From NCBI RefSeq assembly GCF_017814975.1, contig NZ_JAGIQA010000004.1, positions 186,001 through 250,000 of the forward strand: a DNA stretch of 64,000 bases, given 5' to 3'. Source of the stretch: Cupriavidus consociatus (GTDB lineage: Bacteria; Pseudomonadota; Gammaproteobacteria; Burkholderiales; Burkholderiaceae). Positions 48,038-56,263 of this stretch are shown here, piece by piece (positions within the stretch are counted from its first letter, which is position 1; each line of letters begins with the position of its first letter). The notes beneath the pieces are model-generated. The model ran no database searches. It was not told where the DNA came from and worked only from the letters and a program-made list of their open reading frames with translations. The position numbers and the translations under genes were made by a program.

Positions 48038-49429
48038 ATGCGACCCCGCCCGATATTGCACGCGCTGCGCCGCGCCGGCGCCGCCGTGCTCGCGCTTGCG
48101 CTCGCCGCACCGGTGCCGGCCGCGGCGGCATGGTTCGGCGGCGACGAGCAGCGGCTTGCCGCCGAAGCCGACCGCTACGTCGCCGACAAACCCGCCGGGC
48201 TGCAGCGCATCCTGCATACGCTCTACATGGAGGGCGAATGGAATGCGGTGCTGAACCTGGACCTGCTCGGCCTCGCCGCGCTCGAAGCCGGCCAGCCGCG
48301 CGTGGCCGAGCGCGCCTTCGACATGGCCGCCGCGCGCATCCTGCGCATCTACGCCGACGATCCCCATGCGCAGCAGGCCAGGTCGCTGTGGTCGGCGGAA
48401 AGCGTGAAGGACTTCAAGGGCGAGCCGTACGAGCGCGCCATGACCTTCTACTACCGCGGCCTGCTCTATGCTGCCGCGGGCGATTACCAGAACGCGCGCG
48501 CGGCCTTCCTGCAGGCCGATATCCAGAACGCCTTCGGCCAGTACGAGCGCTACGACGGCGGCCAGGGTGGCTTCTCGCTGATGGTATGGCTGGCCGCGTG
48601 GGCGTCGCAGTGCGATGGTGACGGCGCCCGCGCCGCGGAACTGGCGGGCCGCGCAGCCAGGGGCACATCGCCTTTCCTTGCACAGGCGCGCACGGCGCTG
48701 CCCCGACACCTGAGCGTGTTCGAGCAAGGCATCGGGCCGGAAAAGGTAACGCTCGGCGATACTAAAAGCATCCTCGGCTTCCTGCCGCAGGGCAGCGCTG
48801 GCGGAGCGCCGCGCATTGCCTACGCGGCGGCCGGCAATGCGGGGGCGCTGGCTGCCGGCACGGCGGCGGATCTTGACCAGGTCGCCATGACGCGCGGCGG
48901 GCGGCCGATACAGGGCATCCTGGACGGCAAGGCCGTGTTCAAGGAAAACGCCGCCACCGTCGCCGACGCAGCCGGCGCGTTGTCGGCAGGCCTGATGAAC
49001 GCGGCCATGTCCGCGGCCGGCAGCGCCAACGGCGCCAATGCCTCGCTGGCGCAGGGACTTGGCGCCGCGGGCGCGGCCGGCTCGCTGCTCGGCGTGGCCG
49101 CGGGCGCATTGTCGCGTGCGGCCAATGCCGAGGCCGACACGCGCTACTGGGCTTCGCTGCCCAAGACCATCTATGTTCAGGGGCTGGCCGCGCCGCTGGT
49201 CGACCCCGGCGCGGAATTCTCCACTGGCAGCAAGGCGCGGCCGGCGCTGCTCAAGGCGCGCCACGGCGAATGCTCCCTCGCCTGGAGCCGCGAGTATCCC
49301 GCCTTCGATGCCGAACATGGCGGCGTGGCGAATCCGTCGCCCTGGCCAGCCGAACCTGTGGAGTCGGGCCGCGAGCGCGCCAACGCCGCGCTGCGAAATG
49401 AGTTGCTGACGCTGCCTTTCGTCCGCTAG
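48038..49429 (+). CDS. Exported TPR-like protein (COG3014-like) of the LpoB operon
   Basis: A 463-residue exported protein. A signal peptide (LHALRRAGAAVLALALAAPV, cleavage after AAAA) is followed by TPR-like helices (GEWNAVLNLDLLGLAALEAG, YERAMTFYYRGLLYAAAGDY). A long Ala/Gly/Ser-rich hydrophobic middle lies at about residues 300-365 (DAAGALSAGLMNAAMSAAG), and a C-terminal beta-rich part ends LRNELLTLPFVR. Proteins of this group are found with LpoB-like lipoproteins in other Proteobacteria. Function unknown. Confidence 0.78.
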   Translation: MRPRPILHALRRAGAAVLALALAAPVPAAAAWFGGDEQRLAAEADRYVADKPAGLQRILHTLYMEGEWNAVLNLDLLGLAALEAGQPRVAERAFDMAAARILRIYADDPHAQQARSLWSAESVKDFKGEPYERAMTFYYRGLLYAAAGDYQNARAAFLQADIQNAFGQYERYDGGQGGFSLMVWLAAWASQCDGDGARAAELAGRAARGTSPFLAQARTALPRHLSVFEQGIGPEKVTLGDTKSILGFLPQGSAGGAPRIAYAAAGNAGALAAGTAADLDQVAMTRGGRPIQGILDGKAVFKENAATVADAAGALSAGLMNAAMSAAGSANGANASLAQGLGAAGAAGSLLGVAAGALSRAANAEADTRYWASLPKTIYVQGLAAPLVDPGAEFSTGSKARPALLKARHGECSLAWSREYPAFDAEHGGVANPSPWPAEPVESGRERANAALRNELLTLPFVR

Positions 49430-49518
49430 TCCCCCACCAGTCCACGCCGTTGTGCACATCGCGGCATTTTTTCCCGTTTCGCGCCTGCATCCCTTACAAG
49501 GTCTGCAAGGCTTGCATG

Positions 49519-49545
49519 GCCTGCGGCGCCAACTGCGCCGCAGGC
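49519..49545. other. Perfect 11-bp GC hairpin before the BON gene
   Basis: GCCTGCGGCGC (49519-49529) and GCGCCGCAGGC (49535-49545) flank a 5-nt loop. It lies 90 bp after the TPR-like gene and 112 bp before the BON gene. There is no T-run. The rest of 49430-49656 holds no gene. Confidence 0.7.
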
Positions 49546-49656
49546 GCGGGCCTGCCGCACGGTATGAATCTTGCCGCTCCTGATAACCCGCCAGCGGAAT
49601 GCGGACATTGTTGCGCCCGTCCGCGTATGGCGCCATTCACATATCAGGAAACCAGC

Positions 49657-50787
49657 ATGAGCTACTACTACGACGAACGCCAACGCCGCCAGGCGTGGGA
49701 CGACGACGACTGGCAACCGGAATCCGAACGCGATCGCTGGCAGGAGGCGCAGCGCCGTCGCCAGCAACTGACGCCGGGCCAGACCAGCTACGGCGGTCCT
49801 GCGCGCCAGGGCAGCGGCTATAGTGGAGAGTACGGCGCCGGCCGGTATCCGGAGCGGCCGACGCAAGGTGAGTACGGCAGCAGCCGCGGCGACTACCGCG
49901 GCAGTTACGGCAGCGAGTACCGCGGCCAGCTCCAGCAGCGCGCCCGGCGCGGTGGCCAGGACTATCAAAGCCAGCAGGGCTACCAGGGGTCTCAGGAATA
50001 CCAAGGCTATGAAGGGCGCCGGTATGAGCGCGACGAGAACGAAGATCGCTATCGCCGCCGTGCCGGCAGCAGCCTGCGCTACGGCCTGAACGGTGGCTAT
50101 GGCTGGGAACGCGCCGGCGAATGGCGCGACCCGCAAGCCTGGAAGCGCGATGACGAATACGCCGAGCGCCAGTGGCGGGAAAGCGCTGACCGCGCCCGCG
50201 ACCCGTATGAGTCGGCTCGCGACCGCAACCGCGACCGCTACTTCCGCGACCTGCGCAGCGACACCCGCTACTGGACCGAGGACCGCGACGAGCGCGAAGA
50301 CGAACGGCGCTTTGGCCAGCGCTACAGCCGCGAGGCGGCGCGCCAGCGTGGCTGGGAAACCGATGACCGGGAAGGCTATCGCGACGACGACCGCGAAGAC
50401 CACGGCGTGCTCTACAACCTTGGCCGCCGCATCGGCGAGGCGGTCGGCGACCTGTTCGGCACCGACCAGCGCGAGCACGAGCGCAAGGCTGGCCCGCGCG
50501 GCTACCAGCGCAGCGACGACCGCATCCGCGACCAGATCTGCGAGCGGCTCAGCTACGCGCGCGGCGTGGACGTCAGCGATGTCAGCGTCGACGTCAAGGA
50601 AGGCGTGGTGTCGCTGACGGGTTCTGTGCGCGAACGCGGCCAGAAGTACTACATCGAGGACCTGGCCGACGGCACCTACGGCGTGAAGGAAGTCAACAAC
50701 GACATCCGGGTGCGGCGCGAGGGCCACGGCACCAGCGCCGGCAGCACGGCCACGTCCGAGGCGACCGGCAGCACGTGGCGCGCGTGA
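49657..50787 (+). CDS. BON-domain protein with a long charged, Tyr/Arg/Asp-rich N-terminus
   Basis: A 376-residue protein. The start ATG lies behind CAGGAAACCAGC. Residues 1 to about 285 are low complexity, rich in Arg, Asp, Glu, Tyr, Gly and Gln (e.g. YQSQQGYQGSQEYQGYEGRR) and predicted disordered. A BON domain follows at about 290-360: DRIRDQICERLSYARGVDVS and VKEGVVSLTGSVRERGQKYY. There is no signal peptide. BON domains bind phospholipid or other envelope parts, so a cytoplasmic copy is odd; it may be released through an unusual route or act inside the cell. The neighbour is xthA. Confidence 0.85.
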   Translation: MSYYYDERQRRQAWDDDDWQPESERDRWQEAQRRRQQLTPGQTSYGGPARQGSGYSGEYGAGRYPERPTQGEYGSSRGDYRGSYGSEYRGQLQQRARRGGQDYQSQQGYQGSQEYQGYEGRRYERDENEDRYRRRAGSSLRYGLNGGYGWERAGEWRDPQAWKRDDEYAERQWRESADRARDPYESARDRNRDRYFRDLRSDTRYWTEDRDEREDERRFGQRYSREAARQRGWETDDREGYRDDDREDHGVLYNLGRRIGEAVGDLFGTDQREHERKAGPRGYQRSDDRIRDQICERLSYARGVDVSDVSVDVKEGVVSLTGSVRERGQKYYIEDLADGTYGVKEVNNDIRVRREGHGTSAGSTATSEATGSTWRA

Positions 50788-50800
50788 TGTGCCGCAGCAG

Positions 50801-50860
50801 CGCGCCGGCGTAGTGCCGGCGCGCGCCGCAGATGCCCCGGCCGGCACTTGTGCCGGCCGG
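50801..50860. other. Two strong hairpins after the BON gene
   Basis: CGCGCCGGC (50801-50809) pairs with GCCGGCGCG (50815-50823); CCGGCCGGCAC (50837-50847) pairs with GTGCCGGCCGG (50850-50860). There is no T-run, so termination is uncertain; a REP-like element is equally possible. Confidence 0.65.
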
Positions 50861-50885
50861 CCTCGTTCCAACGCGCAAGGTGCCC

Positions 50886-51695
50886 ATGCCCGCCATCAAG
50901 ATCGCCACGTTCAATATCAACGGCATCCGCAGCCGGATCGGCGCGCTGCGCCACTGGCTGGAGCGCGAGGCGCCCGACGTGGCGTGCCTGCAGGAACTGA
51001 AGACCGCCGACGAGAGCTTTCCCGCGCGCGAACTGCGCGAGGCCGGCTACGGCGCCATCTGGCACGGCCAGAAGTCCTGGAACGGCGTTGCCATCCTGGC
51101 GCGCGGCGCCGAGCCGGTGGAAGTGCGCCGCGGCCTGCCCGGCGATCCCGACGACAGCCACAGCCGCTACCTGGAGGCAGCCGTGCACGGGATCCTGGTC
51201 GGCTGCCTGTACCTGCCCAACGGCAATCCGCAGCCCGGCCCCAGGTTCGACTACAAGCTGGCCTGGTTCGCGCGGCTGATCGACCATGCGCAGACGCTGT
51301 TCGACAGCGGCCATCCGGTGGTGCTGGCGGGCGACTACAACGTGGTCCCCACCGACGAAGACATCTACAACCCGCGCTCGTGGCGCAAGGACGCGCTGCT
51401 GCAGCCGGAAAGCCGCGAGGCCTACGCACGCCTGCTGGCGCAAGGCTGGACCGATGCATTGCGCACGCACTATGGCGAGGAACGCATCTACACCTTCTGG
51501 GATTATTTCCGCCAGCACTGGCAGACCAATTCCGGGCTGCGCATCGACCACCTGTTGCTGAGCGCGGACCTGGCTCCGCGGCTGCGCGATGCGGGCGTCG
51601 ACACCTGGGTCCGAGGCGAGGATCATCCCAGCGATCATGCACCGGCGTGGGTGGTGCTGAACCGGCCCGCCGCCCGGCGCAAGCGCCCGGCATAG
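50886..51695 (+). CDS. xthA: Exodeoxyribonuclease III
   Basis: A 269-residue EEP-family nuclease with apurinic-site endonuclease and 3' repair activity. It has IKIATFNINGIRSRIGAL at the start (Asn10), LQELKTADESFP (Glu37), VVLAGDYNVVPTDEDIYN (Asp-Asn pair) and HPSDHAPAWVVL at the end. The start ATG was picked over an upstream in-frame ATG that adds 18 residues with no homology. It ends 13 bp before the convergent LysR gene. Confidence 0.95.
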   Translation: MPAIKIATFNINGIRSRIGALRHWLEREAPDVACLQELKTADESFPARELREAGYGAIWHGQKSWNGVAILARGAEPVEVRRGLPGDPDDSHSRYLEAAVHGILVGCLYLPNGNPQPGPRFDYKLAWFARLIDHAQTLFDSGHPVVLAGDYNVVPTDEDIYNPRSWRKDALLQPESREAYARLLAQGWTDALRTHYGEERIYTFWDYFRQHWQTNSGLRIDHLLLSADLAPRLRDAGVDTWVRGEDHPSDHAPAWVVLNRPAARRKRPA

Positions 51696-51708
51696 GCCAG
51701 CGCAGGAT

Positions 51709-52632
51709 TCAGGCCGCCGCGCCCATCTCGGCCGCAAGGCGCTCCCGGGCGAAGCCCAGGAAGGCGCGCACGCCCTCGGGCAACGTGCGGCCAGCCAGCG
51801 TCTGCAATTCGACCGCACGGCTGCGCATGCCGCGCTCGCGGATGGCCGCGGCATGCAGTTCGCCGCGCCGCAGGCGTTCGCCTACGGTCACCGTGCCCGA
51901 GATCGACAGCCCGCCGCCGTGCAGCACGAAGCTGGTCAGCGTCTCGAAGTGGTTGGTCACCAACACCGGCTCGAACACGATGCCGCGCTCGCCGCAGGCA
52001 ATGTCGAACAGCTGGCGCACGGTGTTGTCGCCTTCCGGCAGCGCCAGCGGGTACGGCTGCATCTGCGCCAGCGTGATGCTGCGAAAGCGCGCAAGCGGGT
52101 GGTCGGGCGGCATGATGGCGATGACCGGCGCGGGCTGGCGATGCTCGATGCGGATGCCTTGCTCGGCCGCGCGGCTGTAGGTAATGCCGATGTCCGCGTC
52201 GCCATGCAGCACGATGCCGGTCACCTCCGCCGGCGCCGCCACGCGCACATGGAATTGCAGCCCCGGATAGCGCTGGCGAAACTCTGCGATGATGCGCGGC
52301 AGGAACTCGATGGCAAACCCGGCGGAGCTCGCAACGCGCACGCGGCCACGGCGCAGCCCCTGCAGCGCGGCGATCTCCGCCACCACGCGGTCCGCTTCCA
52401 GGGCGCCGCGCAGCGCATAGGCGGCGAGCAGTTCGCCGGCCGCGCTGACGACCATGCCGCGCGGGCGCCGGTCGAACAGCGGCACGCCCAGCAGCGCCTC
52501 CAGTGCCGCGACCTGCCGGCTGACCGCCGACACAGTCACGCTCAGGCGCTGCGCCGCCTCGGTCAGCGAGCCGCTGCGCACCACCTCCAGGAAGTAGCGC
52601 AACGAGGTGTCTTGCAGGCGGTGCGACAGCAT
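51709..52632 (-). CDS. LysR-family transcriptional regulator of the amidase gene
   Basis: A 307-residue LysR protein. HTH: FLEVVRSGSLTEAAQRLSVT then VSAVSRQVAALEALLGVPLF; effector domain from about residue 92. It is divergent from the amidase-Bug genes, with a palindrome in the 142-bp gap, and is likely their regulator. The effector is unknown. Confidence 0.92.
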   Translation of the reverse strand: MLSHRLQDTSLRYFLEVVRSGSLTEAAQRLSVTVSAVSRQVAALEALLGVPLFDRRPRGMVVSAAGELLAAYALRGALEADRVVAEIAALQGLRRGRVRVASSAGFAIEFLPRIIAEFRQRYPGLQFHVRVAAPAEVTGIVLHGDADIGITYSRAAEQGIRIEHRQPAPVIAIMPPDHPLARFRSITLAQMQPYPLALPEGDNTVRQLFDIACGERGIVFEPVLVTNHFETLTSFVLHGGGLSISGTVTVGERLRRGELHAAAIRERGMRSRAVELQTLAGRTLPEGVRAFLGFARERLAAEMGAAA

Positions 52633-52672
52633 GGGCGGCTCCTGGATTGCGGCGGTGCAGCGCTCCGCTGCT

Positions 52673-52687
52673 TTGCGTTTTACGCAA
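52673..52687. promoter_or_regulatory. LysR-type palindrome TTGCGT-N3-ACGCAA
   Basis: A perfect 6-bp inverted repeat with a 3-bp centre, containing T-N11-A as in LysR recognition sites. It lies 40 bp upstream of the LysR ATG (minus strand) in the divergent gap, fitting autoregulation. Confidence 0.7.
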
Positions 52688-52709
52688 GGATATTTGAAAA
52701 AATCATCGA

Positions 52710-52718
52710 TTGCGTAAA
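52710..52718 (+). promoter_or_regulatory. Second TTGCGTAAA half-site before the amidase gene
   Basis: TTGCGTAAA repeats the half-site seen at 52673-52687. It lies 57 bp before the amidase ATG and is spaced by about 23 bp from the palindrome, as is common for the two contact sites of LysR regulators. Confidence 0.5.
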
Positions 52719-52774
52719 GCCCCGCCGCGCCCGTATGCTTTTTCCCGACACCACAGGAGACATCGGGAGAACCC

Positions 52775-54262
52775 ATGGCGAATATGCCTTCCACCGCGCC
52801 TTCCACCGCGCTTTCCACCGACCCGATCACCGAACTCGATGCCGTCGCCCTGTCGCGCGCCATCCATGCCCGCGAGGTCTCTTGCGTGGAGGTGCTGGAC
52901 GCCTTCCTCGGCCAGGTCGACCGCCACAACCCGCGCGTCAATGCCATCGTCGCGCCGGCCGACCGTGATGCAGTGCGCGCGCAGGCGCAAGCGCTCGACG
53001 CCGAACTGGCGCGTGGCGACAGCCGCGGCCCGCTGCACGGCTTTCCGCAAGCGCCCAAGGACATCAGCCCGGCGGCGGGCATGGTAACCACCAAGGGCTC
53101 GCCGATCTTTGCCGGGCAGGTCACCCAGAGCGATGCGGCGATCTTCGAGCGCATGCGCGCCGCGGGCTCGGTCTTTATCGGCCGCACCAACTCGCCCGAG
53201 TTCGGCCTGGGCGGCCATACCTACAACTCCGTCTACGGCACCACCCGCAATGCCTTCGACCCGGCGCGCTCGGCCGGCGGCAGCTCCGGCGGCGCCGCGG
53301 TGGCCGTGGCGCTGCACATGCTGCCGGTGGCGGATGGTTCGGACATGATGGGCTCGCTGCGCACGCCGGCGGCATTCAACCAGGTGTATGGGCTGCGCAC
53401 CTCGGTCGGCTGCGTGCCGCATGGCCCCGCCGACGAGGTCTTCTTCCAGCAGTTCAGCGTGGCCGGGCCGATGGCGCGCAACGTGCCCGACCTGGCGCTG
53501 CTGCTGTCGGTGCAGGCCGGCTTCGATGCGCGCATGCCGTTGACGCGCCGCGCCGAAGCGCCCGGCGCCTTCAAGCTGCCGCCCGCGCGCGACTGGAAAG
53601 GTGTGCGCGTGGGCTGGCTTGGCGACCTGGGCGGCCACTTGCCGACCGAGCCCGGTGTGCTCGAAACCTGCGCGCAGGCGCTGGACCACTTCCGCGCGCT
53701 CGGCTGCGACGTCGACGCCGCACTGCCGGATTTCGAGCTGGAGCGCCTGTGGCATGCGTGGATCGACCTGCGCAGCTTCTCGGTGGCAGGCGCCAATGCC
53801 GCGCTGTACCGCGACCCGGCCACGCGCGCATTGCTCAAGCCCGAGGCAGCCTGGGAAATCGAGCGCGGCCTGGCGCTGCCCGGCACGCGCGTCTACGAAG
53901 CCCTGTGCGAGCGCAGCGCGTGGTACCAGGCGCTGCGCTCGCTGTTCGAGCGTTTCGACTATCTGGTGCTGCCGGCAGCGCAGGTATTCCCGTTCGACGC
54001 CGGATGGGAGTGGCCGCGCACGGTCGGCGGCCGCGACATGGACACCTACCACCGCTGGATGCAGGTCGTGGTGCCGGCCACCATGGCCGGGCTGCCGGCG
54101 CTGGCCGCGCCCGCAGGCTTTGGCCCGCAGGGGCTGCCCGCGGGCATCCAGATCATCGGGCCGGCTCAGGCCGACGCGGCGGTGCTGCAGCTGGGCCATG
54201 CCTACGACCAGGCCGGCGGCTTCTCGCGCGTGCGCAGCCCGTGGCTGGACCGCGCAGCCTAG
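52775..54262 (+). CDS. Amidase (amidase signature family)
   Basis: A 495-residue cytoplasmic amidohydrolase using Ser-cisSer-Lys. Lys is in the FPQAPKDISPAAG stretch, cis-Ser in SAGGSSGGAAVAVAL, and the nucleophile Ser in the GSDMMGSLRTPA motif. The last motif usually reads GGS; here Met replaces the first Gly. PLHGFPQAPKD departs from the more usual GVPVAVKD. Fold length is normal. It is followed by a Bug binding protein 103 bp later, suggesting uptake and hydrolysis of one amide substrate. The substrate is unknown. Confidence 0.9.
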   Translation: MANMPSTAPSTALSTDPITELDAVALSRAIHAREVSCVEVLDAFLGQVDRHNPRVNAIVAPADRDAVRAQAQALDAELARGDSRGPLHGFPQAPKDISPAAGMVTTKGSPIFAGQVTQSDAAIFERMRAAGSVFIGRTNSPEFGLGGHTYNSVYGTTRNAFDPARSAGGSSGGAAVAVALHMLPVADGSDMMGSLRTPAAFNQVYGLRTSVGCVPHGPADEVFFQQFSVAGPMARNVPDLALLLSVQAGFDARMPLTRRAEAPGAFKLPPARDWKGVRVGWLGDLGGHLPTEPGVLETCAQALDHFRALGCDVDAALPDFELERLWHAWIDLRSFSVAGANAALYRDPATRALLKPEAAWEIERGLALPGTRVYEALCERSAWYQALRSLFERFDYLVLPAAQVFPFDAGWEWPRTVGGRDMDTYHRWMQVVVPATMAGLPALAAPAGFGPQGLPAGIQIIGPAQADAAVLQLGHAYDQAGGFSRVRSPWLDRAA

Positions 54263-54365
54263 TACCACATCACACCACCCACCATCACGACACCACGCGG
54301 CCCGGCCTGATCCGGGCCAGCGCCCACGCTTCGCTTTCCTACAACTGCCGGCAGGAGTGATTCCG

Positions 54366-55352
54366 ATGACCGCAATGCCCCCGAAGCTGTTCCTCGCCTG
54401 TGCCGCATTCAGCGCGGCAATGGCCACGGCGCCTGCCATGGCGCAAGCGCCGGCCTGGCCCGAGCGCCCGCTGCGGCTGGTGGTGCCGTTCGCCGCCGGC
54501 GGCGCCACCGATCTCCTGGGCCGGCTGCTCGCCGTCGGCCTCGGCGAAAAACTGGGCCAGCCGGTGGTGGTCGAGAACAAGCCCGGCGCCAGCACTGTGG
54601 TCGGCGCCAGCCAGGTCGCCAAGGCCGCGCCCGACGGCTACACCCTGCTGCTGGCGGCCAGCACCACGCTGACGCTGAACCCGGCGATCCGGCAGCACCT
54701 GGGTTATGACCCGATCAAGAGCTTCACGCCGCTGGGCCTGGTCGCCGACATGAGCCTCGTGCTGGTTGCCAATCCCGATGCGCAGATCAACTCGCTGAAA
54801 GACCTGGTGACGCAGGCCAAAGCCCATCCCGACAAGTTCTCCTATGGCTCGTTCGGCACGGGTTCGTCGGTGCATTTCGGCGGCGAAATGCTCAAGTCCG
54901 CCACCGGGATCCGCATGGTCCACGTTCCCTTCAATGGCAGCGCGCCGAGCCTGACCGCGCTCACCGGCGGGCAGGTGCAGGTGGCGGTCGATACCGTGGT
55001 GGCCAGCCTGCCGCTGATCAAGGGTGGCAAGATCCGGCCGGTGGCGGTGCTGTCGCCCCAGCGGCTGCCGGCGCTGCCGCAGGTGCCAACGGTGGCGGAA
55101 AGCGGCTACCCCGGCTTCCAGATGGGCACCTGGTTCGCGCTGCTGGCGCCGGCCGGACTGCCCGCGCCGGTGCAGCAGAAGCTGGAAAAGGCGCTGGCCG
55201 AAGTCGCCAATGCGCCGGCCACGCGCGCTCGCATGGTCGAGCTGGCGCTGACGCCGGCCTACGGCAGCGGCGCCGCGGCGCGGGCGCGGGTCGAGAAGGA
55301 GCTGCCGGAGATGCGCGCCGTGGCCGCGCGCGCGGATATCCGCGCGGAATGA
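54366..55352 (+). CDS. Bug/TctC-family periplasmic solute-binding protein
   Basis: A 328-residue exported protein with a signal peptide ending ATAPAMAQAP, core WPERPLRLVVPFAAGGATD, APDGYTLLLAASTTLTLNP, HVPFNGSAPSLTALTGGQVQ. Start ATG behind CAGGAG. It probably supplies the substrate of the upstream amidase or its products. A weak hairpin (GCAGGC-N5-GCCTGC, 55357-55373) follows, before the convergent oxidoreductase. Confidence 0.92.
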   Translation: MTAMPPKLFLACAAFSAAMATAPAMAQAPAWPERPLRLVVPFAAGGATDLLGRLLAVGLGEKLGQPVVVENKPGASTVVGASQVAKAAPDGYTLLLAASTTLTLNPAIRQHLGYDPIKSFTPLGLVADMSLVLVANPDAQINSLKDLVTQAKAHPDKFSYGSFGTGSSVHFGGEMLKSATGIRMVHVPFNGSAPSLTALTGGQVQVAVDTVVASLPLIKGGKIRPVAVLSPQRLPALPQVPTVAESGYPGFQMGTWFALLAPAGLPAPVQQKLEKALAEVANAPATRARMVELALTPAYGSGAAARARVEKELPEMRAVAARADIRAE

Positions 55353-55389
55353 TGGCGCAGGCCCCGTGCCTGCCGTTGCAGCGCGCGGC

Positions 55390-56166
55390 TTATGCGACGT
55401 GCGCGCCAAACCCTGCCAGGCCGGGCGCCACGTCTTCGCGCAGCGTCAGCGCCGGAATCTGATAGTCGCCAGCGTTCTGCGGCCGGAACGCAATCGGCGC
55501 CGTGGTGGCCAGCGTATCGAGGCGCTGGCCCAGTTCTTCGCGGATCGCGGCGAAGCGCGCGTCATCGACCCGGCTGGTCCGGTACACCACGAACGGCGGC
55601 AACACGTCGAAGCCGGGGTAGTACAGGATGCCGTGCTGGATCGGGAACAGGACGTCGTCGATCGGCCCGTTGATGCCGCGCGCGCTGTAGTGCGATGCCC
55701 ATCCGCCGGTGGTGACGACCAGCATCGCGCGCTTGCCGGCGAGCATGCCTTCGCCGTAGCGGTCGCCCCAGCGTTCGTCCGAGTGCTCGCCCACGCCGTA
55801 GGCGAAGCCATAGGCGTAGACACGCTCGATCCAGCCTTTCAGGATCGCCGGCATCGAGAACCACCACAGCGGGAATTGCAGGATCACCGTATCGGCCCAT
55901 CGCAGCTTGTCCTGCTCGCGCGCAATGTCGTCGCTTTGCAGGCCGTTCTCGAACGCATGCTTTGAATCGAACGACGGATGGAACGGCGCGTCGCCGCGGC
56001 GCGCCTTGCTGTCGGCCGCATCGAGCTGGGCTTTCCATTGCATTGCGTACAGGTCGGATACCTGGACCTGGTGTCCGGCATCGCTCAGCCGCTGCACCGC
56101 GAAATCGCGGATGGCGCCGTTGAGCGATGTGGGTTCGGGGTGTGCATAGACGATCAGAACGTTCAT
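55390..56166 (-). CDS. NAD(P)H:quinone oxidoreductase-like flavodoxin-fold protein
   Basis: A 258-residue Flavodoxin_2-family protein: MNVLIVYAHPEPTSLNGAI at the start, ADTVILQFPLWWFSMPAILK, and TTGGWASHYSARGINGPIDD. Such proteins bind FMN or FAD and reduce quinones or related electrophiles with NAD(P)H. It is divergent from a LysR regulator that probably controls it, like the many LysR/MdaB pairs in this group. Confidence 0.92.
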   Translation of the reverse strand: MNVLIVYAHPEPTSLNGAIRDFAVQRLSDAGHQVQVSDLYAMQWKAQLDAADSKARRGDAPFHPSFDSKHAFENGLQSDDIAREQDKLRWADTVILQFPLWWFSMPAILKGWIERVYAYGFAYGVGEHSDERWGDRYGEGMLAGKRAMLVVTTGGWASHYSARGINGPIDDVLFPIQHGILYYPGFDVLPPFVVYRTSRVDDARFAAIREELGQRLDTLATTAPIAFRPQNAGDYQIPALTLREDVAPGLAGFGAHVA

Positions 56167-56226
56167 GACAGCGGCTTCCTTGCATAGGCATTGTTCGGGA
56201 AAAGCCAGCTTAGGCCGTGGCAAAGT

Positions 56227-56250
56227 ATATTGGAAATGAATATCCAATAT
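56227..56250. promoter_or_regulatory. Palindrome in the oxidoreductase/LysR divergent gap
   Basis: ATATTGGA (56227-56234) mirrors TCCAATAT (56243-56250) with an 8-bp centre. It is in the 97-bp gap, immediately before the LysR gene, and is likely its operator. Confidence 0.72.
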
Positions 56251-56263
56251 CACAGGTATTGCC

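Noticed and set aside
55329-55346. An 18-bp perfect palindrome CGCGCG-GATATC-CGCGCG
   Set aside because: It lies inside the last codons of a Bug protein gene (RADIRAE) and is likely due to Arg/Ala codon bias.
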